Source: Chryseobacterium sp. ISL-6 (lineage in GTDB: Bacteria > Bacteroidota > Bacteroidia > Flavobacteriales > Weeksellaceae). From it: a stretch of 64,000 nucleotides of DNA. The stretch spans positions 1-64,000 of the forward strand of contig NZ_JAGGPT010000003.1 of NCBI RefSeq assembly GCF_018613715.1, given 5' to 3'. Below the pieces are notes generated by a model that did no database searches, was not told the origin of the DNA, and worked only from the letters and a program-made list of their open reading frames with translations. A program made the translations under genes and the position numbers. Below are positions 21,797-31,621 of this stretch, piece by piece. Within the stretch, counting starts at the first letter, position 1. Each line of letters opens with the position of its first letter.

Positions 21797-24550
21797 TTAG
21801 TGTTTGTAGTTATACTCGTATTCTTTTAATAGTTTACCATTCTTATCTTCCACCCTTTGTAATCGGCCCGATTTATCATACCTATACACTTCTCTTGTCC
21901 CATTAGGAGCTGTTATGGAAGTTGTCCCTATTAAAGGATCATATGTATAGGTGGTAATGGAATAATCTTTTATTGCGGTATCTTTTCTCAGGTTTTCCAA
22001 AGCCACAAGTAATGCAGGTTCTTTAGAAGGATCAACTGCATCAGCATCAGAGGCAGTAATAGCTGCTGTCACCGTAGCAAGAGATGCGATCTGGCTGTAA
22101 GATGCTCCTATAATTTTTGCAATGGGTTGGGTTCCTTTATATCCATAAATAATAGCGCTAGGAATACCTGATTTAGAAATAACTTCTCTTGGATTTCCTT
22201 TTCCATCATAATTATTGATGGTCATTTCTGTCATCGGAGTTTGATTTTTAAGGTCAAAAGAAAGTATAGAGCTAGGATATAAGTTGGAGGCATTATCAAA
22301 TTTAGTTTCTGATTTTCCTACCAGTTTTCCATTAACTTTAGTTTCACTCTGTAAAGCAGTGGTAAGCATACGGGCGTTAATGAGCTTTGTATTGGAAACG
22401 TCTGATGCATATTTTACCGTTTTTTCAGTAATAATTCCTTCAGGAGAGGTTTCTTTTACGGTTAATACTGAAAAGTTATACGGGCTGAATGTCGTTTCAG
22501 AAGTGTTTTCAAGACTGGTAGAATTATCGAAAAATGTCTTAGAAGTTACTTTTGTAGATTTGATCCATGCTGCTTTTGAATTATAACCTGAGCAGGTACT
22601 ATATTGAGGAGCTCCAGGAATATCATCCATTACATAATCAGTATTTTGTGAGCTGGTTATTGCATTCTGACTATTATATACTTCCTGCTTATACAATAGG
22701 CCTGTAGAAGTAATGTTATAATATGGCCTGAATAGAGGTATAGTAGACGTAAAATCTTCAGCCATTTTAAAGTAATACTTTGTAGAACCGAGGTTCTTCG
22801 TAGTGTCTCCATAAATTTCCTTTACATTTTTGTAAAGTACAATTGTATTATCATAAAACTCACTACTACCCTGACAATTTTCAGAGGTATAAACGGCCCC
22901 ACTTGAGTCATTAGGATTTGCAAATGAATTATATTCGTAGCTTGTTTTCTTTTTTAAAACATGGTCGACATCAAACTGTTCGATACTGGCTATTCTAACA
23001 CCTGCTGCAAATGCAGCATTTTTATAGGGTAATGGTACTGTAACAATTGATTTAAGCTTAATATTACCATTTCCATAACCAGGATTGTTGCCAAAACCTT
23101 TAATTTCGAAGGTATAGTCTCCGGGACTAAGAATATATTTCTCACAACCTAAAGTAGTAGTTGGAGTGACTTCTATCCCGGATTTCTTGAACTTAAAATT
23201 AATAACATGAGGCATATGAATAGGATACTTATCATCATACATCTCATACGTTAGATAAACAATATAGAAAGTCTTTGCGACATCGATATGAAGATTATAA
23301 ACACTGCTTTGGTTCGTGTCAAAATCTATACTCTGTTCTTCAATTAATTTTTGGAAGGATGGATTAGTTAAACTATTATTATTTAGGTGAACAGAACTAT
23401 TGTCAACGTATACTTCGTTAAGCTGAAAGTTATATTTGGTATACCCGCCCTCCGGATGTCTCATCATCTCTAAAGTTCGTCTCTTATAATTAGTTGGATT
23501 ATAATATTCACCAGAGCAGGCATAATCATTACCCCCAATGTCCTTATACACTGAAAAGTAAAGATCAATATATCCAAAATCTCTATTTTCAATTCTCTCC
23601 TCGTTACTGTTAAGCTTTTCCAAGCTTGTTAACTCTCTTCTATCTCCACCTTGAAACAAAAACTTATACTTCGAAATTAGCCTGTTTGATTTATCAAGAA
23701 GAGATACACTATTTATTTTGTATGGATCATCAAGCCCATTTTCTCTCATTGATTCATATACGTTTTCAAAACTTATTTTTCCAAAATCGGTCGAGATTTC
23801 CTTCAACTTACAGCTCTGGTATAATAAAACCGAAGATCCATTTTTGTTTATACTTTCTTTCTGGTAAGTGAAAGTGGCAACTTCAACGTTACTTTCATCC
23901 AATATTTTACTTAAGAAAAAAGCAGATTTATAATAAAAATTAGGGTCCAATAGAGATTTACTGTAGTCATCAAAAATATATTTAAACCCTTTTTCATCTG
24001 TAATTTTAAAAGAATTTATGATTAGAGTAGCCGTATTAGGATCTCTGGTATATTCAATTTTTATATTGTTCCCTGAAATATGATTTAAAGTAAAGGTATT
24101 ATTGGTTACATCTCTGATAAAACTGAACTTACCAGAATTTCCAGGAATATTATAATAGTACAGATCATCAAATTCATTCTTTTTATAGTCAGGTTTCGAT
24201 GCATTATCATAAAACTCGTCAACATACTCATTGATAACCCGAGAAACGCTTCCTCCTTTAGCTAAGGACCAGCCAATACCTACTTCACTACCAGGTTTAT
24301 CAATCGCAGCATTAGCAACATGATAACTTAAAACAACAGGGAGTTCAAGGCTTTTATTGCTGGTCTGAAGCTTTAATAAAGGAAGCGATATATCCGGTAT
24401 TCCAGTAGATAACGAAACAGGGGTATTGACATAGGAAGAAAAAGACGAAACGGAAGGAACCGGTTCGGGAGTATTCCCAAAATTTCTTTGCGCCTTTCCA
24501 GAGCCAAAGATCAAGATAGAGAATGATAGTAATTTATATATGGTCTTCAT
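21797..24550 (-). CDS. Secreted RHS-operon shell protein
   Basis: The 917-residue protein has a signal peptide (MKTIYKLLSFSILIFGSGKAQ) and an extended N-terminal region typical of proteins paired with DUF6443/RHS genes in flavobacteria (PVSLSTGIPDISLPLLKL, VVLSYHVANAAIDKPGSEVG, IGWSLAKGG). The C-terminus carries RHS-like YD repeats (VYRYDKSGRLQRVEDKNGKL). It lies 5 bp upstream of the RHS gene in the same operon. Likely it forms part of the surface-exposed beta-cocoon; no catalytic domain is visible. Confidence 0.7.
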   Translation of the reverse strand: MKTIYKLLSFSILIFGSGKAQRNFGNTPEPVPSVSSFSSYVNTPVSLSTGIPDISLPLLKLQTSNKSLELPVVLSYHVANAAIDKPGSEVGIGWSLAKGGSVSRVINEYVDEFYDNASKPDYKKNEFDDLYYYNIPGNSGKFSFIRDVTNNTFTLNHISGNNIKIEYTRDPNTATLIINSFKITDEKGFKYIFDDYSKSLLDPNFYYKSAFFLSKILDESNVEVATFTYQKESINKNGSSVLLYQSCKLKEISTDFGKISFENVYESMRENGLDDPYKINSVSLLDKSNRLISKYKFLFQGGDRRELTSLEKLNSNEERIENRDFGYIDLYFSVYKDIGGNDYACSGEYYNPTNYKRRTLEMMRHPEGGYTKYNFQLNEVYVDNSSVHLNNNSLTNPSFQKLIEEQSIDFDTNQSSVYNLHIDVAKTFYIVYLTYEMYDDKYPIHMPHVINFKFKKSGIEVTPTTTLGCEKYILSPGDYTFEIKGFGNNPGYGNGNIKLKSIVTVPLPYKNAAFAAGVRIASIEQFDVDHVLKKKTSYEYNSFANPNDSSGAVYTSENCQGSSEFYDNTIVLYKNVKEIYGDTTKNLGSTKYYFKMAEDFTSTIPLFRPYYNITSTGLLYKQEVYNSQNAITSSQNTDYVMDDIPGAPQYSTCSGYNSKAAWIKSTKVTSKTFFDNSTSLENTSETTFSPYNFSVLTVKETSPEGIITEKTVKYASDVSNTKLINARMLTTALQSETKVNGKLVGKSETKFDNASNLYPSSILSFDLKNQTPMTEMTINNYDGKGNPREVISKSGIPSAIIYGYKGTQPIAKIIGASYSQIASLATVTAAITASDADAVDPSKEPALLVALENLRKDTAIKDYSITTYTYDPLIGTTSITAPNGTREVYRYDKSGRLQRVEDKNGKLLKEYEYNYKH

Positions 24551-24557
24551 TGTTATA

Positions 24558-26099
24558 TTATTTCTTTATAAGTTTAGCATTCGCAACTTTATTTGTGTCT
24601 GTTTTAATCACAACCAAATAAGCGCCTTGAATTAATGGTTGAGTATTGATCTTAGTCACCTTATTCCTTGTTTTCAAACTCTGTAGTTGTCTTCCACCCA
24701 TATCATATAAAGTGATGTCGGCATCTTTAAAGTCAAAGCCTATTTCTACATAAGCATAATCAGATACCGGATTAGGATAGATCTTGATATCCTGTTTTAC
24801 AATGAGCTGATCAATCTGCTTATCTCCCAGTTTTATAATCTTCCAGTTTTCCTTTCCTAATTCCTCAGCACTGGTTCCTGCAAGTATAACAGAACCATCT
24901 CTGTTGAGTTTAATATCAGATAACCTTTCTTCTCTTTTACTGGATTCCCCTTCCACATGTTTCCTCCACTGTTCATTTCCGTTTTGATCCAGATATAGCA
25001 TCCAGAACTTCTCATCGCCATTTTCGATTCTGCCTTCCGCCTGAGTATAACCTCCTAAAAGAATTCCTTTAGAAGTTTTATCATCAGCTGAATGAATAAC
25101 ACTCATCCCCATCAAAATATCTCTGTTTTTGAAGTTGTAGGATTTCTGCCACTGCTCGTCTCCTCTTTCATTTAAAGATATTAACCACACATCAGTTCCT
25201 TCTTCGATTCCAACGGTTTTATTTCCTGATCTTTCAGATCTTGATTCTCCTCCAATAATGTACCCTGAAGATGTTAGTGCTAATGTTCTTAAATGATCAT
25301 CACCCTTTCCGCCATAATTCTTTTCCCATTCTACTCTGCCCTCTTTGTTTATTTTAATAATATAATAATCACCTTCACCAAAGTTCTCAGTTTGTTTTGA
25401 TCCACTAATACCACTTCTTGAATAAATACCCAGTAATGCTCCACCATCCTTCGTTGGAATCATTTTTTCAACTTCATCCAGCCCTTTTCCACCTAAAACA
25501 ATTTGAGATAGTTTTTTTCCTGTTTTATCCAGTTTGATAATTAAGATATCTTTTGAGCCATAACCTTTAGCTGAGCTCTGGACATTCCCAGCCACAAAGA
25601 ACCCAAGATCTGTAGTCTGAATAACGGCCCTGGCTTCTTCATCGGCACTTGTTCCTAAAGTTTTTTGCCATAACTCATCACCAAATTCATTAAGCCTAAT
25701 TAACCAAATATCAGATCCTCCCTTAGAATCGTCTTTCTTATCTAAAGATTTCCCTGAATAAGAAGTTCCTGAAATTACGAAACCTCCCTCCTCTGTAGCT
25801 ACTGTAGCAGACAGATATTCATGGTTATTTCCCACGAAATACTTTTCCCAAACTTGGTCTCCTTGCTGATTCAATTTTACCAAATGGAAATCATAGCCAT
25901 TATTTTGTTTGGCTTCAGTCTGAACCTTAGAAGGCTGAATTGTACTTCCAGTAATCAGATATTGCCCGTCAATTGTTGTGGTAACCTGACTCAAAAAATC
26001 CTGAGTACTGGATTTAATATCTTTTTGCCAAACTACATCTTGTGCGCTGGCAAATAAAAAAGCATATATAGTAAATGCACCAATTAGTATTTTTCTCAC
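24558..26099 (-). CDS. T9SS type A sorted surface protein with repeated beta-propeller motifs
   Basis: The 513-residue protein has a signal peptide and about seven repeats of the kind WQKTLGTSADEEARAVIQ and GYIIGG, as in delta-60/propeller-like repeat proteins. The C-terminal 75 residues are a type IX secretion sorting domain: IKIYPNPVSDYAYVEIGF, then LYDMGGRQLQSL and GAYLVVI. It should be exported by T9SS and anchored on the surface. It is the first gene of the RHS operon, with the next start 7 bp away, so it may help expose the RHS proteins. Confidence 0.8.
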   Translation of the reverse strand: MRKILIGAFTIYAFLFASAQDVVWQKDIKSSTQDFLSQVTTTIDGQYLITGSTIQPSKVQTEAKQNNGYDFHLVKLNQQGDQVWEKYFVGNNHEYLSATVATEEGGFVISGTSYSGKSLDKKDDSKGGSDIWLIRLNEFGDELWQKTLGTSADEEARAVIQTTDLGFFVAGNVQSSAKGYGSKDILIIKLDKTGKKLSQIVLGGKGLDEVEKMIPTKDGGALLGIYSRSGISGSKQTENFGEGDYYIIKINKEGRVEWEKNYGGKGDDHLRTLALTSSGYIIGGESRSERSGNKTVGIEEGTDVWLISLNERGDEQWQKSYNFKNRDILMGMSVIHSADDKTSKGILLGGYTQAEGRIENGDEKFWMLYLDQNGNEQWRKHVEGESSKREERLSDIKLNRDGSVILAGTSAEELGKENWKIIKLGDKQIDQLIVKQDIKIYPNPVSDYAYVEIGFDFKDADITLYDMGGRQLQSLKTRNKVTKINTQPLIQGAYLVVIKTDTNKVANAKLIKK

Positions 26100-26147
26100 C
26101 TATTTTGTGTTTTATAATTAATATTAGTTTTCATTATAGAAATTTTG

Positions 26148-26155
26148 CAAATTTA
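26148..26155 (-). promoter_or_regulatory. Flavobacterial -7 element of the RHS operon
   Basis: On the minus strand the sequence is TAAATTTG, matching TAnnTTTG, about 50 bp upstream of the first ATG of the operon. I do not see a clear -33 element. Confidence 0.4.
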
Positions 26156-26288
26156 ACACTTTTTAGCATTCATTAATTTCACATTAAAAAGAATTAACAT
26201 GAATTACATCATGTTTTTAACTTTATCATACGTTCTCATTTTTAAGTTGTTATGGTTATTAATTTTTACAATGCAAAGATACTCCTGC

Positions 26289-26311
26289 AATACGACAGAA
26301 CTTGTCGTATT
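26289..26311. repeat. 9-bp inverted repeat, operator-like
   Basis: AATACGACA and TGTCGTATT are perfectly complementary around GAACT. It lies roughly midway between two divergent genes and lacks a T tail on either strand, so a protein-binding site fits better than a terminator. Confidence 0.4.
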
Positions 26312-26582
26312 ATAAATACTCAAAAGTTTTTTAATTTCTATTTTAAGATATCAGTATTAAAAATAGTTTCGTTATGGGTTACCATAAGTTCTAGATATTT
26401 CTGTACCTACATAAAATGTAGTAATACGCTTTACACTTCATTTGTGAAAGTGATTTAATATCGTTTATGTATTGTCTTTGAACAATATCAACTCTTTTTT
26501 ATAGTTAAAGTTTTATATTTTTGCCCTATTATAGCCTTTACGGTACATATATAGTTATTCATTTATCTGCAAAGAATTTTTC

Positions 26583-27761
26583 ATGAAAATACCTATTGAA
26601 CTAGAAGACCGATATGTAAAAGAAGTCCTTTACAATACTTCCCTTCAAAATCTTCCAGATGAAAAGTGGAAGCTTATTGAAAATTTTGAAAGCTATGGAA
26701 TTTCCAACTATGGTCGCGTGAAAAGCCTTGAGCGTTGGATTACCTCATTGGATGGAAGAAAGCGCAAGGCAACAGATCGTATGATGAAGTTACAGTTCAT
26801 GAAATTTTTCAATAAATATCTGAATGAAAACTTTTATAATATCACCTGTTTATTATCATCAGAGGGAAAAAGATCCCGAAAGTCTGTACCTCGTTTGGTG
26901 TATCATCATTTTATTGAAAAGCTCGATTCGGGAACTGAGTCTTTTCTTATCTCATTTAAAGATGGCAATCGGTTTCACCTGCATGCTAATAATTTAGAAA
27001 AGCTCTCTATTAGTGAAGATCGTTTTAAAAGAGTTAAGGAAAATAGGGTTAGAAATAGTCAAAACGATCATGAAAGGGCTATTAGTCAATATACTGTTGA
27101 AGGTGAATTGATAGCTACATTTGAAAATATTGGTGCTGCGAATAATACTCTTAGCATTGGTGACAGGAACATTCTCTATGCATTAAACAAGGAACGTCTT
27201 ACGACAGGAGGATATAGATGGTTTTTTAAAGATTATAGCCCTAAAAAAGAAGATTTTATAATTTCTACAGAAAGCAAGTCGGATTCCTCAGGTAAATTAC
27301 TCAATAACTCACTCTGGGAAAAGTTGGGTAAACCGTCTATTGATAAGAACAATCCACCTGCATGTATGAACCTCTCGCTTAATGATCTTCCCGGGGAACA
27401 TTGGAAACCGGTACCTGGTCTTGAAGATGGATATTTAATTTCTAATAAGGGAAGGGTAAAACGACTTGGTAGCTGGACTACCAGTAAAAATAAAAGCTTT
27501 TGGAAAGAAAGGATTATGTCCATTAATCTAAGAGATAAGTATGGTAGTCAAAACCTTTATTTTTACATCCTGTTAAACCGTAAAGGTCAAAAGATCTTAT
27601 TATCGATATCCCGACTGCTTTATTACTCTTTTGTAGAAGAATTTGATATGAACGATAAAACACTAGTTATAATTAATGAAAATGAACCACTATGGGATCT
27701 CGATGTATCAAAACTTAAATTAAAAACCAGAATTTCTTTACTTAAACAAAAAGATAAATGA
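26583..27761 (+). CDS. NUMOD4/NUMOD1 domain protein with degenerate HNH region
   Basis: The 392-residue protein has two NUMOD4-like modules (LPDEKWKLIENFESYGISNY then GRVKSL near 20-50; LPGEHWKPVPGLEDGYLISN near 275) and one NUMOD1-like module (ISQYTVEGELIATFENIGAA near 173, then a GGYRWFF end near 210). These are DNA-binding modules of homing endonucleases. The HNH that usually follows is degenerate: FKDGNRFHLHANNLE (about 125-139) keeps the ANNLE end but lacks the first catalytic pair. It may bind DNA without cutting, for example as a regulator within a mobile element. Confidence 0.65.
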   Translation: MKIPIELEDRYVKEVLYNTSLQNLPDEKWKLIENFESYGISNYGRVKSLERWITSLDGRKRKATDRMMKLQFMKFFNKYLNENFYNITCLLSSEGKRSRKSVPRLVYHHFIEKLDSGTESFLISFKDGNRFHLHANNLEKLSISEDRFKRVKENRVRNSQNDHERAISQYTVEGELIATFENIGAANNTLSIGDRNILYALNKERLTTGGYRWFFKDYSPKKEDFIISTESKSDSSGKLLNNSLWEKLGKPSIDKNNPPACMNLSLNDLPGEHWKPVPGLEDGYLISNKGRVKRLGSWTTSKNKSFWKERIMSINLRDKYGSQNLYFYILLNRKGQKILLSISRLLYYSFVEEFDMNDKTLVIINENEPLWDLDVSKLKLKTRISLLKQKDK

Positions 27762-27883
27762 TAAAAAAGATTGATCAAAAATAGATGATAAGCTGCAGTA
27801 ATGATCACCTAATAAATTAGAAGCTCAATAGACAATGATAGTGAAAATTTCTGCCATATTTCTGCAAAATAAAAGAAAGATTT

Positions 27884-29044
27884 CTATACGATTTTTCTGC
27901 TTCTTTTCTTTTTATGTTTAATAATTTTATCAGATTCCTCACTATTGTTTTCTCCAACTTGCAATAAGGAGAATAAAGCACTACTCATTCCTGAATCTTT
28001 AAAAATTTCTTCAAAAGCTGAAAAAGGAATACTGTTATCATCAGATACTTTTTTACAGATCTGATTCATTTCGTAAAGTAGTTTTTGAGGGTCATCTCTG
28101 TCTGTCCTTTGATTCCTTAACCTTTCAAACTTGATCGTTTTTTTAATAGTATTAAACGTAGAATCCATATATTTTTTTCTTTCTCCTTTATAAACAGTGG
28201 AATTTGTCAAAAGAACAGACTGTTTATTTTTAAGCTGTGAAATTTCTTTTTTTAAATCTACATTCAACTTTTGCAAATCATTGATTTGCCTTGATTTTGA
28301 TTTAAGCTCTGTTTTATTTTTAAGAAGCTCCGTATTATAGGTTTTAAAAGTCTTCTCATAGTTTTCAATAGTCTTATCTGTTTTAATTCTTTTAAAACCA
28401 AATAGGTCACTTTGCTTTACAATTAGATCTTCAAATTTTTTAGAACTGAGTTCCGATTTCATTTCGTTAATCATTTCATTGAGTACTGAGAGCTCTTCTT
28501 CCTTTTTTTGAATTTTGAAATCTATGGCTTCCAATCTTACCATTGAACCCGAGACTCCTCTTTCCATTCCAAGACATTCAGCTGCTAAGTCCTGCATTTT
28601 GGAATAATGAAATGATTGGTGTTTCAAAGTTTTACCTGTCTCCAGATCCTGCCAGTCTGCAACCAGATGAGCGTGTAAATTAGGTTTCCATTCCTTTGCT
28701 TCTTTATCATAATGTCCCTCATCTTTATGAACAGCAATCTGAAAAATCCTGATTCTTAATTCTTCTTCCAACCTTTTTGCGAGATAATGAAGATCCTTCA
28801 ATGTGGTATCTTCTTTTATAACAACAACCGCTTCCCGAATGGGAAGTGCATTTTTCTGTAATTTTCTTCCTGATTTTTCTTTACAATACGATTCTATTTT
28901 TTGAAGCCTATCTGATATTTTTTCTTCCAGCCAATATTCATTTTTTTCCGTCAAGTCTTTTCGGATATAATCGAAAATCTTTCTTCTGAAATTATGAGTT
29001 TCAGAATCAGATTTTACAGCTTTAAAATTAATCGAAGTTTTCAT
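27884..29044 (-). CDS. Relaxase, MobV/Pre-like mobilization protein
   Basis: The 386-residue protein has an N-terminal relaxase-like fold with the metal-binding histidines in WKPNLHAHLVADW (about 140-152), preceded by EAVVVIKEDTTLKDL and AKRLEEELRIRIFQIAVHKD. The rest is a long coiled coil (about 195-290) and a basic C-terminus. This matches plasmid mobilization enzymes of the MobV/Pre group, which nick oriT and start transfer. An oriT-like inverted repeat lies just upstream (29089-29148). No coupling protein or conjugation pore genes are present, so the element must borrow them from a helper. Confidence 0.75.
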   Translation of the reverse strand: MKTSINFKAVKSDSETHNFRRKIFDYIRKDLTEKNEYWLEEKISDRLQKIESYCKEKSGRKLQKNALPIREAVVVIKEDTTLKDLHYLAKRLEEELRIRIFQIAVHKDEGHYDKEAKEWKPNLHAHLVADWQDLETGKTLKHQSFHYSKMQDLAAECLGMERGVSGSMVRLEAIDFKIQKKEEELSVLNEMINEMKSELSSKKFEDLIVKQSDLFGFKRIKTDKTIENYEKTFKTYNTELLKNKTELKSKSRQINDLQKLNVDLKKEISQLKNKQSVLLTNSTVYKGERKKYMDSTFNTIKKTIKFERLRNQRTDRDDPQKLLYEMNQICKKVSDDNSIPFSAFEEIFKDSGMSSALFSLLQVGENNSEESDKIIKHKKKRSRKIV

Positions 29045-29088
29045 ATCATTTAATTTTTCAATCCGATTTTAAAGCCTCGCAGAGCGAA

Positions 29089-29148
29089 GCAGAAACTTTG
29101 TTAGGACGTTAGGACTTTCAAAGTTGCGAATGAGCTCCTAACTTCTGC
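29089..29148. other. Candidate oriT upstream of the relaxase gene
   Basis: Nested inverted repeats: GCAGAA 29089-29094 with TTCTGC 29143-29148; TTAGGA 29101-29106 with TCCTAA 29136-29141; AACTTTG 29094-29100 with CAAAGTT 29119-29125. A direct repeat TTAGGACGTTAGGAC overlaps them. Such structure right in front of a relaxase gene is typical for the origin of transfer. The nick position cannot be read from the sequence. Confidence 0.5.
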
Positions 29149-29179
29149 GTGTAGTTGGTAAAATATACAGCACGCTTTA

Positions 29180-30163
29180 TTAACGTTTCCTTTTAAAACC
29201 ATTTGTGTTTTTGATTTCCGGCTCCTGAACTCTTACTTTTAGCTTATCCGAATCTTGATGTGATTCCGATTTTTTTTCTGACTTATTTATTACATTATTT
29301 TTTATTCTGTGTATCAAAAATTCGTTAAGATCTTTATGGTCAGGATAGATTCTGGAATGATCTTTTGCTTCCGGAAATAATTTTATAATTTCATTTTTAC
29401 ATTTTATACCAGCCCTATCGTTGTCTAAGAAAAGATTGACATCAGAATAGTTTTTCAAATGTTCTATCGATTTATTCAAAAGAGCGATGGAATTCATTAC
29501 AAGAATACCCCCCTTAAAAGATCTCTGCATTTCGATAAAAGACAAAGCATCCATAAATCCTTCAAATACAGCTATGCTTCTATTATTTTTATTTTGAACA
29601 TTTGAAATATTCTCTATACAGGCATTTGGATTTATAATTGAGATATCCTTCTTCAATAATGAACCTTTGTAAAAAGAATTACGGAGTTCAAAGCCTCCTG
29701 ATAAGTTCTCAAAGCCAATTGCGTAGAGTTTCTTATTGCCGATTGTAAATCGTACTTCCTTTATATGATCGTAGATTTTTGAGCTCAGCCCTCTCTCCTG
29801 CAAATACTTTTTCAGGTTTGGATTCTCGACATTTAGTATTTCATCAATTCTGTAATTTGGTTCTGACTTTTTAACCTGTTGCTCCTGATGAAATGAAGAA
29901 AAATTCTGCTTCTCCGCCCAAACCAAAATATCACCAACCGAGGTATTTAGATATTTCTTCATAAAGTCGGTGTTATTACCACCGATCCCTTCTGAAAATA
30001 GGTACCAATAATTTAGATGTTTATTAATTTTAAACGAGGCTTGGGATTCGCTTGCAAAAGGGTTGAGATACCAAGCTTCTTTTTCATTTTGTTTCGTTGG
30101 AAGGTGTCCGAGAGAAAGAAGGACTTCTTCCAACGATATGCTGTTAAATTGTTTGCAGTTCAT
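29180..30163 (-). CDS. Toprim-domain primase of the mobile element
   Basis: The 327-residue protein is a DnaG-like primase fragment. The N-terminus has a reduced CHC2-like region (YLNPFASESQASFKINKHLN with GIGGNNTDFM), and the Toprim core is clear: SIAVFEGFMDALSF (about 195-208), then NLFLDNDRAGIKCKN (about 240-255) with the DxD-like pair and KDLNEFL. This family primes replication of integrative elements and plasmids. It is paired with the VapE helicase gene upstream, with an iteron-like region between them. Confidence 0.75.
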   Translation of the reverse strand: MNCKQFNSISLEEVLLSLGHLPTKQNEKEAWYLNPFASESQASFKINKHLNYWYLFSEGIGGNNTDFMKKYLNTSVGDILVWAEKQNFSSFHQEQQVKKSEPNYRIDEILNVENPNLKKYLQERGLSSKIYDHIKEVRFTIGNKKLYAIGFENLSGGFELRNSFYKGSLLKKDISIINPNACIENISNVQNKNNRSIAVFEGFMDALSFIEMQRSFKGGILVMNSIALLNKSIEHLKNYSDVNLFLDNDRAGIKCKNEIIKLFPEAKDHSRIYPDHKDLNEFLIHRIKNNVINKSEKKSESHQDSDKLKVRVQEPEIKNTNGFKRKR

Positions 30164-30191
30164 ATTTTTTTCTATGTTTTTTATTAAAATA

Positions 30192-30370
30192 CTTACCTAA
30201 TTACCAATCGATTGAGAATCAAATAAATGATTCATTTTTTTCTACTACCTCTGTTTACCTACTTACCAAAGTTCTTCTAAGAGGTAACTTAAGGTAACTT
30301 AGGATTTCACTACTTACCTAATTAAAACACTCACGTTGTGAAGCTTAGAATTTTCAGGTAGGTTGGTAGA
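30192..30370. repeat. Iteron-like TTACCTA repeats, candidate replication origin
   Basis: Between the primase and the VapE gene are at least six short repeats of a TTACCTA/TTACC core, in both orientations: CTTACCTAATTACC near 30192, TTTACCTACTTACC near 30253, GGTAACTTAAGGTAACTTAGG near 30282-30302, CTTACCTAATT near 30313 and CAGGTAGGTTGGTAG near 30355-30369. Such iterons between a primase and a helicase gene suggest the element's origin of replication. Confidence 0.5.
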
Positions 30371-30384
30371 TTATTTCTGTTTAA

Positions 30385-31614
30385 TTATTTTATAATTTTC
30401 AATCGAATAAGATAACCGTAGATTTGTCTTTGGGGATGTTTAACTCTTGGAAATTTGAAAGAAGATAAAGCTCTCCCAATCTTTAAGTGATTTAATCGAA
30501 CACCGTGAGAATTCAAATCGATCATAACTTCTGTCGCAGTCATAAATTCTTCCAAATTGTCAGAAGGCTCATAAAACTTATTCACGATTTCCTGTTCCAA
30601 AGTCATTTGCGTAAATCTTTCATTACGTTTTTCATTCTCCAGAATATCTGTTACAGTCAATTCTGGAGTATAATTTTTTCTTATAAAAGCGTTGAAATAG
30701 GCTTGAGCCCAGACTTTATCGATATTAATTTCAACCGAATAATTGAAGTTAATCTTCTCAATCACTTCAAAAATAATCCACCTTACACTTCCCGAATCAT
30801 CGGTTAGAAAGTCTGTTTTATTTGTAGAGCCCACAAAACTGCAAATCCTATCTAAGTATTCTGATTTCCTTGCATAAGGTAATCTCTCGTTAATGTGCGT
30901 TTTTGAAATGTATGCTTTCAATGAATTAATGTCAGTTTTAGCTAAAACAGACAATTCATCTAAATTGATAATCAAATTCTTGCACAATTTAATCCTACTA
31001 TCTTTGTCCAAACCAATGTCTTCAGATAAATAATTCATTAGTTTTTTAGGAATAAAAAATCTTAAAAATGTTGATTTCCCACTATTTTGAATTGTATTCG
31101 CAAGAACCAAGCAATGTTTGTTTATTTTTTCTTTCTCCAAAGCGCATAACACTGCTCTGGTGAACCATTTTTCGGTATGATAAAGAAATGCATCATCATC
31201 ATTGGTTTTCACATAAGTGCAAAGCTTTTTGATATAATCTTCACCATCCCAACTTTCCAAACTTTCAAAATATTCTGAGATGGGATTGTACTGTTCTATC
31301 AAATGGCTTCTTACCAAGATTTCCAATTTATTAATTGGAATATCAATTCCTGATTGAATAAGTTCTATAAATAATGAGTTTAAATTTAGATCTGACCATT
31401 TTTTATCTGATCTAAATTTGATTTCAAACTCTAGAGATATGGTATTAAATCGAATTGAATATTTAGAATTTAGATATTTCAATGCTCGGTCAAATATCGT
31501 TTTGGTTTCTGTACCAGTTTGATACAGAGTTTTATTCTCTTCCATAAAACATTTGGGATTGTGGAAACGGAACAAATAATTTTTATATTTGTATTTCACT
31601 TCCAAGTAAAACAA
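30385..31614 (-). CDS. VapE-like virulence-associated E helicase
   Basis: The 409-residue protein belongs to the VapE family (P-loop replicative helicase of mobile elements). It shows Walker A NTIQNSGKSTFLR (about 172-184), Walker B LIINLDELS (about 213-221) and the family stretch LPYARKSEYLDRICSFVGST followed by NKTDFLTDDSGSVRWIIFEV. The start is a bit uncertain, since ATG at an internal Met (MEENKTLYQ, codon 24) is also good. It acts with the Toprim primase. The family is common in phage satellites and integrative elements. Confidence 0.8.
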   Translation of the reverse strand: MFYLEVKYKYKNYLFRFHNPKCFMEENKTLYQTGTETKTIFDRALKYLNSKYSIRFNTISLEFEIKFRSDKKWSDLNLNSLFIELIQSGIDIPINKLEILVRSHLIEQYNPISEYFESLESWDGEDYIKKLCTYVKTNDDDAFLYHTEKWFTRAVLCALEKEKINKHCLVLANTIQNSGKSTFLRFFIPKKLMNYLSEDIGLDKDSRIKLCKNLIINLDELSVLAKTDINSLKAYISKTHINERLPYARKSEYLDRICSFVGSTNKTDFLTDDSGSVRWIIFEVIEKINFNYSVEINIDKVWAQAYFNAFIRKNYTPELTVTDILENEKRNERFTQMTLEQEIVNKFYEPSDNLEEFMTATEVMIDLNSHGVRLNHLKIGRALSSFKFPRVKHPQRQIYGYLIRLKIIK

Positions 31615-31621
31615 AACATTT

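Larger units (their letters stand above)
26100..26582. other. Intergenic region between the RHS operon and the NUMOD gene
   Basis: This 483-bp AT-rich stretch carries the divergent promoters: TAAATTTG on the minus strand at 26148-26155, and TATTTTTG (TAnnTTTG) on the plus strand at 26516-26523. A 9-bp inverted repeat AATACGACA/TGTCGTATT with a 5-base loop sits at 26289-26311 and could bind a dimeric regulator. No coding frame or RNA gene is convincing in the rest. It may hold the left edge of the integrated element. Confidence 0.4.
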
